From NCBI GenBank assembly GCA_900553265.1, contig USDD01000063.1, positions 1 to 16,946 of the forward strand: 16,946 nt of DNA, given 5' to 3'. Both the position numbers and the translations under genes were made by a program. The notes beneath the pieces were generated by a model, which saw nothing but the letters and a program-made list of their open reading frames with translations, was not told the DNA's origin and searched no databases. Position 1 is the stretch's first letter. Each line of letters opens with the position of its first letter. This document shows positions 8,580 through 16,102 of the stretch, piece after piece. The DNA is from an uncultured Eubacteriales bacterium. GTDB lineage: Bacteria > Bacillota > Clostridia > Christensenellales > Aristaeellaceae.

Positions 8580-9617
8580 ATGGGTGTTTTTTCCACCGGC
8601 GGCGTGGGCATCGACATGGGCTCCGCCAACGTGACCATCTGTCTGGAAAACGAAGGCGTGGTGCTGCGGGAGCCGAGCTATGTGCTGGCGCTGCGGGACG
8701 ACGCGGATGAAATTCTCGCCGTGGGGCGCGACGCGCGCCAGATGCTGGGCCGCACGCCGAAGGATGTGGCGCTGCTCAGCCCCGTGCAGGGCGGCGCGGT
8801 GGCCGACGTCGAGTCCGCGGCGGCGATGCTGCGCAGCCTCTCCGAAAAGGCGCTGGGCAAGCGCCGCGCGCTGGAGAAGAGCCCGCTGGTGGTGGCGCTG
8901 GCGCAGGGATGCACCCGCGTGGAGGCCGCCGCCATGGAGAACGTGGTTCGCTCCGCCGGCGCGCGCCGGGCGGCGCTGCTGCGCACGCCGGTGGCCGCGG
9001 CGCTGGGCGCGGGCGTGCCCGTGGACGACGCGTGCGGCTGCATGGTCGTTGTCATCGGCGGCTCCACCACCGAGGTCAGCGTGCTGTCCATGAACGGCGT
9101 GGCCGCGGCGCGCTCCGCCCGCACGGGCAGTCTGTCCATCGACGAGGCCATCATCCGCCACATCCGGCGGGAGAAGGGTCTCATCATCGGCCAGCGCACC
9201 GCCGAGGATCTGAAGATCGATCTGGCCTCCGCGGCCATGCAGTTCGACGGGCGCGAGGAGGTCACGCTCCGCGGCCGCGACGCGCGCACGGGCAAGCCCT
9301 CCACCGTGACCATCACGGCGCAGGACGTGCGCAATGCCATTCTGCCGCCGCTGGACGCGCTGATGGAATCCATCCGCGAGGCCTTTGAAAACACGCCGGC
9401 CGAGATGGCCGAGGACATTCTCCGGCGCGGCATCTTCCTCTCCGGCGGCGGCGCGCTGCTGGAGGGACTGCCGGAGCGGCTGGGCGAGATGCTCAATCTG
9501 CCCGTCACCGTGGGCGAAAATCCGCAGGACGACGTGGCGGTTGGCTGCTGCGCCGCGGCGGCCGACGACCGGATCGCCCAGCGCTTCCTCCAGTCCGGCT
9601 GTCTGATCGAGCTGTAA
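8580..9617 (+). CDS. mreB: MreB-family actin homologue with degenerate ATPase site
   Basis: Membrane-associated bacterial actin that organises side-wall peptidoglycan synthesis. At 345 aa it has the usual length, and the context (maf upstream, mreC-mreD downstream) fits. Phosphate-1 (GIDMGSANVTI, 10-20, with D12) and the adenosine motif (LSGGGALLEGLP, 287-298) are kept. The catalytic glutamate of the EEP-AAA motif is Thr136 (RTPVAAALGAG), the phosphate-2 aspartate of VVDIGGGTTE is Val158 (VVVIGGSTTE), and the following GGD is GSL (183-185). The family normally keeps these residues, so ATP hydrolysis may be weak or absent. A strong AGGAGG precedes the ATG. There is no N-terminal amphipathic helix, as in Gram-positive MreBs. 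Confidence 0.93.
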   Translation: MGVFSTGGVGIDMGSANVTICLENEGVVLREPSYVLALRDDADEILAVGRDARQMLGRTPKDVALLSPVQGGAVADVESAAAMLRSLSEKALGKRRALEKSPLVVALAQGCTRVEAAAMENVVRSAGARRAALLRTPVAAALGAGVPVDDACGCMVVVIGGSTTEVSVLSMNGVAAARSARTGSLSIDEAIIRHIRREKGLIIGQRTAEDLKIDLASAAMQFDGREEVTLRGRDARTGKPSTVTITAQDVRNAILPPLDALMESIREAFENTPAEMAEDILRRGIFLSGGGALLEGLPERLGEMLNLPVTVGENPQDDVAVGCCAAAADDRIAQRFLQSGCLIEL

Positions 9618-9646
9618 TGCGAGGCTTCGTTTATTCAGCCTTCGCA
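9618..9646 (+). other. Intercistronic hairpin between mreB and mreC
   Basis: Directly after the mreB stop codon, TGCGA-GGCT (9618-9626) pairs with AGCC-T-TCGCA (9637-9646), giving nine pairs with one bulged T and a 10-nt loop. No T-run follows, so it is not a terminator. It may stabilise or mark a processing point in the mRNA between mreB and mreC. Confidence 0.45.
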
Positions 9647-9692
9647 CCATCCGGCGGCGAAACCGCGCCGCAGCATTGAAGGGGTTGTACGC

Positions 9693-10781
9693 ATGCCGAA
9701 GAAGAAAAAGACCGCCCGAAGGCGCTATACCACGCGGGAGACCCGCCGCCGCAGCCAGGCTGTCAAGCGCGCGCTGATCTCCGCGCTCATCGTGGCGGTC
9801 GTGGCCAGCACCGTCTATTTCCTCGTTCTGCGCAACAACGAGCAGATTTCCATCGCCGAAAACGGCATCGGCTCGCTGTTCACGCCCGTGCAGAGCTTCT
9901 TTTCCAACGCCGCCGGCGGCGTGAAGAAGTTCTTCACCGACTGGCGCAGCTACGACAAGCTGCAGGCGGATTACGACGCGCTGTCCCTGACGAACCAGCA
10001 GCTCTCGCTGGAGCTGTCCAACGCCGAGGAGGCGCTTCAGGAAAACGAGCGGCTCAAGAGCCTGCTGGACGCGCAGAGCTCCTATGAATCGCTGGATCCC
10101 ATCTACGCGCGGGTCATCGCCCGGGACGCGGGCCAGTGGTTCGGCACCTTCTCCGTCAACCGCGGCACCAACGACGGCGTGACCGTGGGCATGGCCGTGG
10201 TCAACGGCGACGGTCTGGTGGGCCGCGTGTACGAGGCCGGCCTGAACTACGCCAAGGTGCTGTCCATCATCGACACCCGCAGCCGCCTGTCCTGTCTGGT
10301 GCAGCGCACCCGCGACGAGGGCATCCTGCGCGGCGGAATGAGCGACACCGACGACGAGGCGGAATGCTCGGTCTACTATCTTCCCAACGTCAACAACATC
10401 GTGCCCGGCGACGTGGTCGTCACCTCGGGCACCGACCAGATCTATCCCAAGGGGCTGCCCATCGGCACCATCACCCAGATCAGCCTGAGCGCCGGCTCCG
10501 AGGGCAACTTCGCCGTCGTCTCGCCGTCTGTGGACTTTCTGCACATCGAAGAGGTGCTGATCCTGCGCCAGACGGTGGAAACCGTATCCGACGGCGCGAA
10601 TCTCCCCAGCGTTCCCACGCCCACGCCCGCGCCGACGGCCACGCCGTCGCCCACGCCGGACGCGAGCACCACCCTCAACCCCGGCGCGACCGAGGGCAAC
10701 TGGGACTATCCCACCTCCGCCGCCGGACTGGACAACAGCCCGCTGGAATCCCTGCCGGAGGACAGCTGGGCCGAGAACTGA
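9693..10781 (+). CDS. mreC: Rod shape-determining protein MreC
   Basis: Bitopic membrane protein that links MreB, MreD and PBP2/RodA in the elongasome. The 362-aa protein has a strongly basic cytoplasmic start (1-26), one membrane segment (about 27-46), a coiled coil (about 87-127, KLQADYDALSLTNQQLSLEL onward) and the MreC beta-domain pair (about 133-293; VIARDAGQWF, VNGDGLVGRV, VVTSGTDQIYPKGLPIG). An added Pro/Thr-rich tail (303-330, PTPTPAPTATPSPTPD) and an acidic end lie outside the membrane. The ATG is preceded by GAAGGGG. It stands 75 bases after mreB and 31 before mreD. Confidence 0.95.
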   Translation: MPKKKKTARRRYTTRETRRRSQAVKRALISALIVAVVASTVYFLVLRNNEQISIAENGIGSLFTPVQSFFSNAAGGVKKFFTDWRSYDKLQADYDALSLTNQQLSLELSNAEEALQENERLKSLLDAQSSYESLDPIYARVIARDAGQWFGTFSVNRGTNDGVTVGMAVVNGDGLVGRVYEAGLNYAKVLSIIDTRSRLSCLVQRTRDEGILRGGMSDTDDEAECSVYYLPNVNNIVPGDVVVTSGTDQIYPKGLPIGTITQISLSAGSEGNFAVVSPSVDFLHIEEVLILRQTVETVSDGANLPSVPTPTPAPTATPSPTPDASTTLNPGATEGNWDYPTSAAGLDNSPLESLPEDSWAEN

Positions 10782-10812
10782 CCGACGCTATTTTCCAAGG
10801 AGGACGTTTCCC

Positions 10813-11364
10813 TTGCTTCGCAGACTGTCGCCGTACCTGATGGTTTTGCTGGCCGTGATCGTGGACACGGCCATCCTGCCGGTGTTCTATTACGGAACGT
10901 ACACCGTTTCGCTGACGCTGGCGGTGGTGCTGTGCGCCAGTCTGGTGCTGGGGCGCCTGAAGGGAATGCTGCTGGGCATGATCGGCGGCCTGCTGATCGA
11001 CATCACCGCCGGCACGCTGGGCATGATGACCTTCTTTGATCTGGTCATCGGCTTCCTGATCGGCTTCGTGCTCAACGAATCTGGCCCCACGGCGCGCCGC
11101 CCCTTCGGCGCGTGGTTCCATCTGCGCCACGCCGCCGCGTTCTTCGCCTGTCAGCTGGCGGGCGAGCTGGTATTCGGCGTGTATCGCTATTTCCAGACCG
11201 CGTCGGTGGACTCCGGCGTGATTCCCCATGCGCTGGCGCGCTGCGCGATCTTCGCCGCGGCGGCCATGCTGCTGTATCCCGCCCTGCGCAGGCTCTTCGC
11301 GGGCAGAAAGTCCCAGCCGGCGCAGGCGACCTATCGCAAAATCCGGGAGGTGAAACACTTTTGA
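10813..11364 (+). CDS. mreD: Rod shape-determining protein MreD
   Basis: Polytopic membrane protein of the elongasome, 183 aa, a normal length. It has about five hydrophobic segments, among them YLMVLLAVIVDTAILPVFYY, TLAVVLCASLVLGRLKGMLL and GMIGGLLIDITAGTLGMM; the LKGMLLGMIGGLLIDI pattern is the best family signature. It ends with a basic cytoplasmic tail. The start is a TTG at 10813 with AAGGAGG about 9 bases upstream; no ATG is better placed. The stop overlaps the next start (TTGA), so MreD and PBP2 are likely translationally coupled. Confidence 0.92.
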   Translation: MLRRLSPYLMVLLAVIVDTAILPVFYYGTYTVSLTLAVVLCASLVLGRLKGMLLGMIGGLLIDITAGTLGMMTFFDLVIGFLIGFVLNESGPTARRPFGAWFHLRHAAAFFACQLAGELVFGVYRYFQTASVDSGVIPHALARCAIFAAAAMLLYPALRRLFAGRKSQPAQATYRKIREVKHF

Positions 11365-13808
11365 AACCCTATCGCACGCGCGTTCTGACCATGGCGCTGG
11401 TAGTGCTCGTCGCCTTCGGCGCGATCTTCGCCCGAATGAACTACATGGTGCGCGCCAACGGCGAGAGCTATTCCGCCACCGCGTCTGACAAATCCACCAA
11501 GACCATCGCGCTGTACGGCATGCGCGGCACCGTCTACGATTCCAACATGGTGCCTCTGGCCTACAGCCGCATCAGCTATGACGTAACCTTCTACCGCAAC
11601 CCGTCGCGCTCCTCCGCCGCCGACCGTCAGGCCTACACCCAGGTGCTCTATGAGGTCATCCGGCTGATCGAGTCCAACGGCAAGACCACCGTCAACGACT
11701 TCTGGATGAAGAAGGACGACAGCGGCAAGTGGGTTTTTAATTCGGGCGCAACGTCCGAAACGGTGGAAGCCACCCGAAAGAAGCAGTGGAAGAGCAATTT
11801 CTCCCTCTCCAGTACGCCGGAGAATCAGTGGTTCAAGGCGCTGTGCGAGAAGTACTACATCGACTCGAACTGGGACGAGGACATGCAGATCAAGGTGCTG
11901 GCCCTGTGGCAGGAATCGCGCATGAACGCCTTCAACTCCACGCCCTGCACCATCGCCTACGACGTGGGCTTCGAGACCGTCTCGGAGATCGAGGTGCGCT
12001 CCATGGAGCTGGACGGCGTGGACATCTCCGAAAGCTCCTCCCGCGTCTATCCCCAGGGAACCACCGCCTGCCACGTCATCGGCTACACCAGCAAGCTCTC
12101 CTCCGCCAAGCTGGAGGATTACAAAAATCAGGGCTATCCCAACGACGCATATGTGGGCGCGGACGGCGTCGAGGCCTCGCTGGAGGATCAGCTGTCGCCC
12201 TACATTCAGTATCGTCAGGGACAGCGCGTGGTGGAGGTCAACACCCGCGGCAAGGTGGTGCGCGAGCTGAGCTACGACGCTCCCGAGGACGGCAACAGCG
12301 TGGTGCTGACCATCAATGTGGAGCTGCAGAAGGTCATGGCCGAGGCGCTCCAGAGCACCATCGAAAGCATCCGCTCCCAGCAGGAGACGACCATCGCCTC
12401 CAGTACCTGGCGGCGGCGCAAGAAGGAAATTCTCGAGGATTACGCCGCCAACGACCGCGAGATTTCGCTGGCCAATTCCGGCGCGCTGGTGGCCATGGAT
12501 CCCAACACCGGCCGCGTGCTGGGCATGGTGAGCTATCCCGACTTCGACCTGTCCTATTTCGACGGCGGCTCCATCTCCAACAGCGACTGGGACAAGATTC
12601 GCGAGGGCAACGATCCGCTGTACAACCGCGCCATCTCCACCAAGGACTCCCCCGGCTCCATCTTCAAGCTGTGCACGTCGCTGGCGGGCCTGGCCGAGGG
12701 CGCGATCACGCTGGACGAGCGCATCGACGACGAGGGCGCGTTCACCTACACGGACAAGGTTCATCCCTCCAAGTGCTGGACGAGCACGCCGGAGGACCAT
12801 CAGCATCAGACCATCGTCGACGCCATCAAGAACTCCTGCAACTACTACTTCTACACCGTGGGCTACCGCCTCGGCTCGGAGAAGCTGTACAAGTGGGCCG
12901 CGGCGCTGGGCCTTACGTCCAAGACCAACATCGAGCTGCCCGGCGAGGCCACCAGCTTCGTGGGCAACCAGAACATGCTCTACGACCCGGACGTGCCCAT
13001 CGACCAGCAGTACACCTACAAGCCCCTGATCGCCGCCAACGCCATCCGGGCGAAGATTCAGCAGATCGCCGACGAGCGCAATATCGAGTACGACTCCGAG
13101 CGCGTGGACGTGGTGGTCAAGAAGCTGCTGGACGTGGCCGTGTCCTATTCCACCAGCGACGAGTGGGCGTATCCCATCCGTCAGATTCTGCTGTACGACC
13201 TGAACCTGCCGGAGAACTACATCGCCAACAACTATATCGGCAACACCATGTCGTCCTACATCAAGGAGCTGCAGTGGACGGCCAACGAAACCATCATGCT
13301 GGCCATCGGCCAGTCCATCACTCAGGTCTCTCCCATCGCCGTCGCCCGCTACGTCAGCGCCATCGCCAACGGCGGCACGGTGTACGACGCGCAGATCGTG
13401 GACAAGATCATCGCCCCCGACGGCACGGTGGTGCTGGAGAAGCAGCCGGTGGTCGCCAACCGGATCGACGCGGATCCGTCCTACTTCGCCGCCATTCAGG
13501 AGGGCATGGGCGACGTGACCTCCCGCGAGGAGGGCGGTACGGCCTCCAAGTACTACGAGGGCATCGACTACATCGCCGCCAAGACCGGTACGTCTCAGCG
13601 CACCAAGCTGGACGTGGAAAACAACGCCTGGCAGGTGGCCTACGCCCCGAAGGACGACCCTAAGATCGTCGTCGTCGCCTATGTGCAGAACGGCTACTCC
13701 GGCGCGTACACCTCCCCGGCCATCATCGCCACCATCCAGTACTATCTCCAGAGCCTCGGCTACTCCGAAAGCACCGAGATCGGCGTGGAGTATTCCGTCG
13801 CCGACTGA
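11361..13808 (+). CDS. Class B penicillin-binding protein 2 (elongasome transpeptidase)
   Basis: Cross-links side-wall peptidoglycan with RodA; anchored by an N-terminal membrane helix (about 9-25). I start it at the TTG at 11361, which follows GGGAGGTG and overlaps the mreD stop; the longer frame from 11112 lies inside mreD. The product is 815 aa, much longer than E. coli PBP2 (633). The dimerisation domain spans about 50-370 (ALYGMRGTVYDSN; VIGYTSK; GADGVEASLEDQL), then comes the transpeptidase domain with SIFK (S433-K436, nucleophile S433), SCN (492-494) and KTGT (741-744). About 85 extra residues (roughly 540-640, rich in charged and Tyr/Asn residues) sit between the ELPGEATS and AIGQ motifs. 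Genes of this type are called mrdA, pbpA or pbp2. Confidence 0.93.
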   Translation: MKPYRTRVLTMALVVLVAFGAIFARMNYMVRANGESYSATASDKSTKTIALYGMRGTVYDSNMVPLAYSRISYDVTFYRNPSRSSAADRQAYTQVLYEVIRLIESNGKTTVNDFWMKKDDSGKWVFNSGATSETVEATRKKQWKSNFSLSSTPENQWFKALCEKYYIDSNWDEDMQIKVLALWQESRMNAFNSTPCTIAYDVGFETVSEIEVRSMELDGVDISESSSRVYPQGTTACHVIGYTSKLSSAKLEDYKNQGYPNDAYVGADGVEASLEDQLSPYIQYRQGQRVVEVNTRGKVVRELSYDAPEDGNSVVLTINVELQKVMAEALQSTIESIRSQQETTIASSTWRRRKKEILEDYAANDREISLANSGALVAMDPNTGRVLGMVSYPDFDLSYFDGGSISNSDWDKIREGNDPLYNRAISTKDSPGSIFKLCTSLAGLAEGAITLDERIDDEGAFTYTDKVHPSKCWTSTPEDHQHQTIVDAIKNSCNYYFYTVGYRLGSEKLYKWAAALGLTSKTNIELPGEATSFVGNQNMLYDPDVPIDQQYTYKPLIAANAIRAKIQQIADERNIEYDSERVDVVVKKLLDVAVSYSTSDEWAYPIRQILLYDLNLPENYIANNYIGNTMSSYIKELQWTANETIMLAIGQSITQVSPIAVARYVSAIANGGTVYDAQIVDKIIAPDGTVVLEKQPVVANRIDADPSYFAAIQEGMGDVTSREEGGTASKYYEGIDYIAAKTGTSQRTKLDVENNAWQVAYAPKDDPKIVVVAYVQNGYSGAYTSPAIIATIQYYLQSLGYSESTEIGVEYSVAD

Positions 13809-13835
13809 TCCCGGCGCAACGACAAGGAGAATCGC

Positions 13836-15092
13836 ATGTTCGCCAAATTATTCGCCCGAATCAAATCGCTGATTCAGTACATCCGCGAAAACCGCTTCGA
13901 CCGAAGCCTGATGCGGTATTTCGACTGGCCGCTGCTGATAATGGTGCTGACCATCTCCCTGTTCGGCATCGTGTGCATCTTCAGCGCCACGTCGTCGGAG
14001 GTTTCCACAGCGCCGTCCAACCTCGTGGAGATGCTGCAGACCCAGTCCATCGCCTACCCGCGCCTTCAGTTTCTGTGGCTGCTGGCCGGCATGGTGGCCA
14101 TGTTCGCCATCATCTTCTTCCCCTACGCCCTCTACGGCCGCTACGCCCACTACATCTACGTGCTCAACATCGCCATTCTGCTGTTCACGCTGGTGGTGGC
14201 CAAGGCCGGACGCGGCGCGATGAAGGCGTTCCTGTCCTGGGGCTCCAGCTCGGAGCGCGGCCTGCAGACCTCTGAGTTCGGCAAGGTGTTCATGATTATG
14301 TGCTTTGCCAAGGTCTTTTCCGACCGAAAGCGGCCCATCCGAAACCTGCACGACATCCTGTGGTTCGTGGTCTATCTGATGATTCCGCTGGTGCTCATCT
14401 TCCTTCAGCCGGACGTCGGCACCGCGCTGGTCTACGCGGCGGTTTTCTGCGTCATGGTCTTCGTCTCGGGCACCGACTATAAGCTCATCGCCAGCGTGCT
14501 GGGCTGCGCGGTGCTGCTGATTATCCCGGTTTGGTACTTCATGAACAACACCTCGTCCAGCAGCTTCCGCCTGGAGCGCATCCTCATGTGGCTGCATCCG
14601 GAGGACTACCCCGACGAGGCGCGCCAGATCATCAACGGCCAGATCGCCATCGGCTCCGGCGGACTCTGGGGCAAGGGCGTCGTCTCGCCCGGCAGCTTCG
14701 CGTCGCTGGGCTACATCTCGGACGATCACACGGACTTCATCTTCGCCATCGTCTGCGAGAGCTTCGGCCTCGTGGGCGGCTGCGCGCTGGTGCTGGGCTA
14801 CATCCTGCTGCTGGGAAGGCTGCTGGTGCTGTCCAACCGCGTGTCCGATCCCTACGGCTCGTATCTCATCATCGGCGTGTTCGGCATGCTGCTGTTCCAC
14901 ATCATCGAGAACATCTGCATGGTCATCGGTCTGCTGCCCGTCACGGGCATTCCCCTCCCCTTCGTCAGCTACGGAGGCTCCAACATGCTGACCAACATGA
15001 TGGCCATCGGCCTTGTGGAAAACGTGGTCATGCGCTCCCGCGCCCGGGAACGCCGCCGCCAGACCGCCGCGCCGCGCTCCATCGATTTGTAA
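13836..15092 (+). CDS. rodA: Peptidoglycan glycosyltransferase RodA (SEDS family)
   Basis: Polymerises lipid II into glycan strands and works with PBP2. The 418-aa protein has about ten membrane segments and the SEDS motifs: LQPDVGTALVY, IINGQIAIGSGGLWGKG, HTDFIFAI with the catalytic aspartate D300, and GIPLPFVSYGGSNMLTNMMA near the end. FtsW and SpoVE are paralogues; I call RodA because it follows mreBCD and a PBP2. The ATG at 13836 has AAGGAG seven bases upstream, and the gap after pbp2 is 27 bases. The C-terminus is short and basic. No terminator follows before spoIVFA; only the hairpin at 15111-15144 lies in the gap. Confidence 0.93.
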   Translation: MFAKLFARIKSLIQYIRENRFDRSLMRYFDWPLLIMVLTISLFGIVCIFSATSSEVSTAPSNLVEMLQTQSIAYPRLQFLWLLAGMVAMFAIIFFPYALYGRYAHYIYVLNIAILLFTLVVAKAGRGAMKAFLSWGSSSERGLQTSEFGKVFMIMCFAKVFSDRKRPIRNLHDILWFVVYLMIPLVLIFLQPDVGTALVYAAVFCVMVFVSGTDYKLIASVLGCAVLLIIPVWYFMNNTSSSSFRLERILMWLHPEDYPDEARQIINGQIAIGSGGLWGKGVVSPGSFASLGYISDDHTDFIFAIVCESFGLVGGCALVLGYILLLGRLLVLSNRVSDPYGSYLIIGVFGMLLFHIIENICMVIGLLPVTGIPLPFVSYGGSNMLTNMMAIGLVENVVMRSRARERRRQTAAPRSIDL

Positions 15093-15110
15093 CCTTTTCG
15101 GGCATCGCGT

Positions 15111-15144
15111 CCCTCCCGCCGCATAGAATTGCGTGACGGGAGGG
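15111..15144 (+). promoter_or_regulatory. Hairpin masking the spoIVFA ribosome site, with a sigma-E-like -10 in the loop
   Basis: CCCTCCCG (15111-15118) is perfectly complementary to CGGGAGGG (15137-15144). The right arm contains the Shine-Dalgarno of spoIVFA, so a transcript reading through from rodA could hide it. In the loop, CATAGAAT (15122-15129) differs by one base from the sigma-E -10 consensus CATACAAT; a poor -35 (GCATCGC, 15102-15108) lies 13 bases upstream. A transcript started there would begin near 15136, losing the left arm and freeing the ribosome site. The inverted repeat is seen; the switch is inferred. Confidence 0.45.
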
Positions 15145-15151
15145 ATGTTTT

Positions 15152-16102
15152 ATGTCCTCGGAAAAGCTGAGAATCCACACTGCCATGCCTCCGGAGACCG
15201 CCGAAAGCGAGGCGACGTCCAACGCTCGGCGAAGAATTTTTGCGCAGAGCAAGGCTTCGAGCCGGCGCAGCCGCGCGCGAAAGGACGAGCCGGACTCCGC
15301 ACGCCGCATCCATGTTCAGAAAAATGCAGCAAGCTCTGCCCGGCCCATCCGCGCGCAGAAGGATGGAGCAAGCTCCGCTCGACGCGTCCATGTGCAGAAG
15401 GGCGAGTCAAGCTCTGCCCGGCCCATCCGCGCGCAGAAGGATGCACCGGACTCTGCCCAGCCCATTTACTGGAAGTGCCTGCCCCATCCGCTGCAGAGGC
15501 GCGGACTGCGCCGCGCGGGATCGCCGAGGCCGAAGCTCTCGGCGGGCGACCGCATGCTGCGCAACACGGCGGTGGCCTGCGCGCTGCTGCTGGGCGTGCT
15601 CGCGCTGGGCAACATCCGCCAGCCATGGGCCATGCGCGCCTCCGAAACGGTGCGCCGCGCGCTGACCATGCACATCGACCTGGACAGCTCCATCGGCAGG
15701 CTGAGCTTCGTCCGGGACTGGATGCCCGAGAGCGCGCTGGTGTTCTTCAATCTGGACGGCGGCGCGGAGCTGGCCGCGCCCGTCGCGGGCGAGCTGAAGC
15801 ACGCCTACTCCGACGACCAGCCGTGGCTGCTGTTCGCCTGCCCGGAGGACAGCCCGGTCTGCGCCGCGGCGGACGGCACCGTCACCGCGGTCAGCGAGCT
15901 GTCCGGCGGCTCCACGGGCGTGCTGATCGACCACGGCGAGGGCATGGAGACGGTGTACGCCTATCTCTCCAGCGCCTCCGTCCAGCCGGGCGACGCGGTC
16001 TCCCGGGGTCAGGCGCTGGGGCAGAGCGCCGCCCAGCTCTACTTTGAGCTGCGCCAGAGCGAAGCCGCCGTGGATCCCACCGAGCGGATGGGTCTGCAAT
16101 GA
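15152..16102 (+). CDS. spoIVFA: SpoIVFA-like regulator with LytM/M23 domain and repeat arm
   Basis: In B. subtilis SpoIVFA holds the protease SpoIVFB inactive, with BofA, in the mother-cell membrane around the forespore, until SpoIVB cleaves it. This 316-aa protein has a membrane helix (about 138-154) and a C-terminal M23/LytM-like domain (about 206-306: AAPVAGELKHAY, GTVTAVSE, GVLIDHGEGMETVYAYLS, VQPGDAVSRGQALG, QLYFELRQ). The HxH metal motif is replaced by Q-L-Y, so it should be catalytically dead, as in the family. The N-terminal 105 residues are a basic array of about six 13-residue repeats, unlike B. subtilis SpoIVFA. GGGAGGG precedes the ATG. The stop overlaps spoIVFB by ATGA, which supports the call. 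Confidence 0.85.
   Translation: MSSEKLRIHTAMPPETAESEATSNARRRIFAQSKASSRRSRARKDEPDSARRIHVQKNAASSARPIRAQKDGASSARRVHVQKGESSSARPIRAQKDAPDSAQPIYWKCLPHPLQRRGLRRAGSPRPKLSAGDRMLRNTAVACALLLGVLALGNIRQPWAMRASETVRRALTMHIDLDSSIGRLSFVRDWMPESALVFFNLDGGAELAAPVAGELKHAYSDDQPWLLFACPEDSPVCAAADGTVTAVSELSGGSTGVLIDHGEGMETVYAYLSSASVQPGDAVSRGQALGQSAAQLYFELRQSEAAVDPTERMGLQ
15221..15466 (+). repeat. Tandem 39-bp (13-residue) repeats in spoIVFA
   Basis: Residues about 24-105 of SpoIVFA consist of 13-residue units on the pattern SAR(R/P)I(H/R)(V/A)QK(N/D)xxS. Regular copies lie at residues 49-61, 62-74, 75-87 and 88-100, looser ones at 24-36 and 37-48, and a partial one at 101-105. Two forms alternate (IHVQK and IRAQK), giving a 78-bp higher-order period. 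A stretch of 36 bases is identical between 15330-15365 and 15408-15443. Confidence 0.9.

Noticed and set aside
7932..10544. 870-aa minus-strand open frame
   Set aside because: It is antisense to maf, mreB and mreC, has low-complexity His/Ala/Arg/Gly composition and no ribosome site; the sense genes are certain.
11112..11360. Upstream start for PBP2
   Set aside because: It would overlap almost half of mreD with Arg-rich sequence; TTG at 11361 has a good ribosome site and couples to the mreD stop.
11331..12806. 491-aa minus-strand open frame
   Set aside because: It is antisense to pbp2 and has the repetitive Gly/Val/His composition of a shadow frame.
15221..15466. CRISPR array
   Set aside because: The repeats are contiguous, in frame and coding, with no unique spacers.
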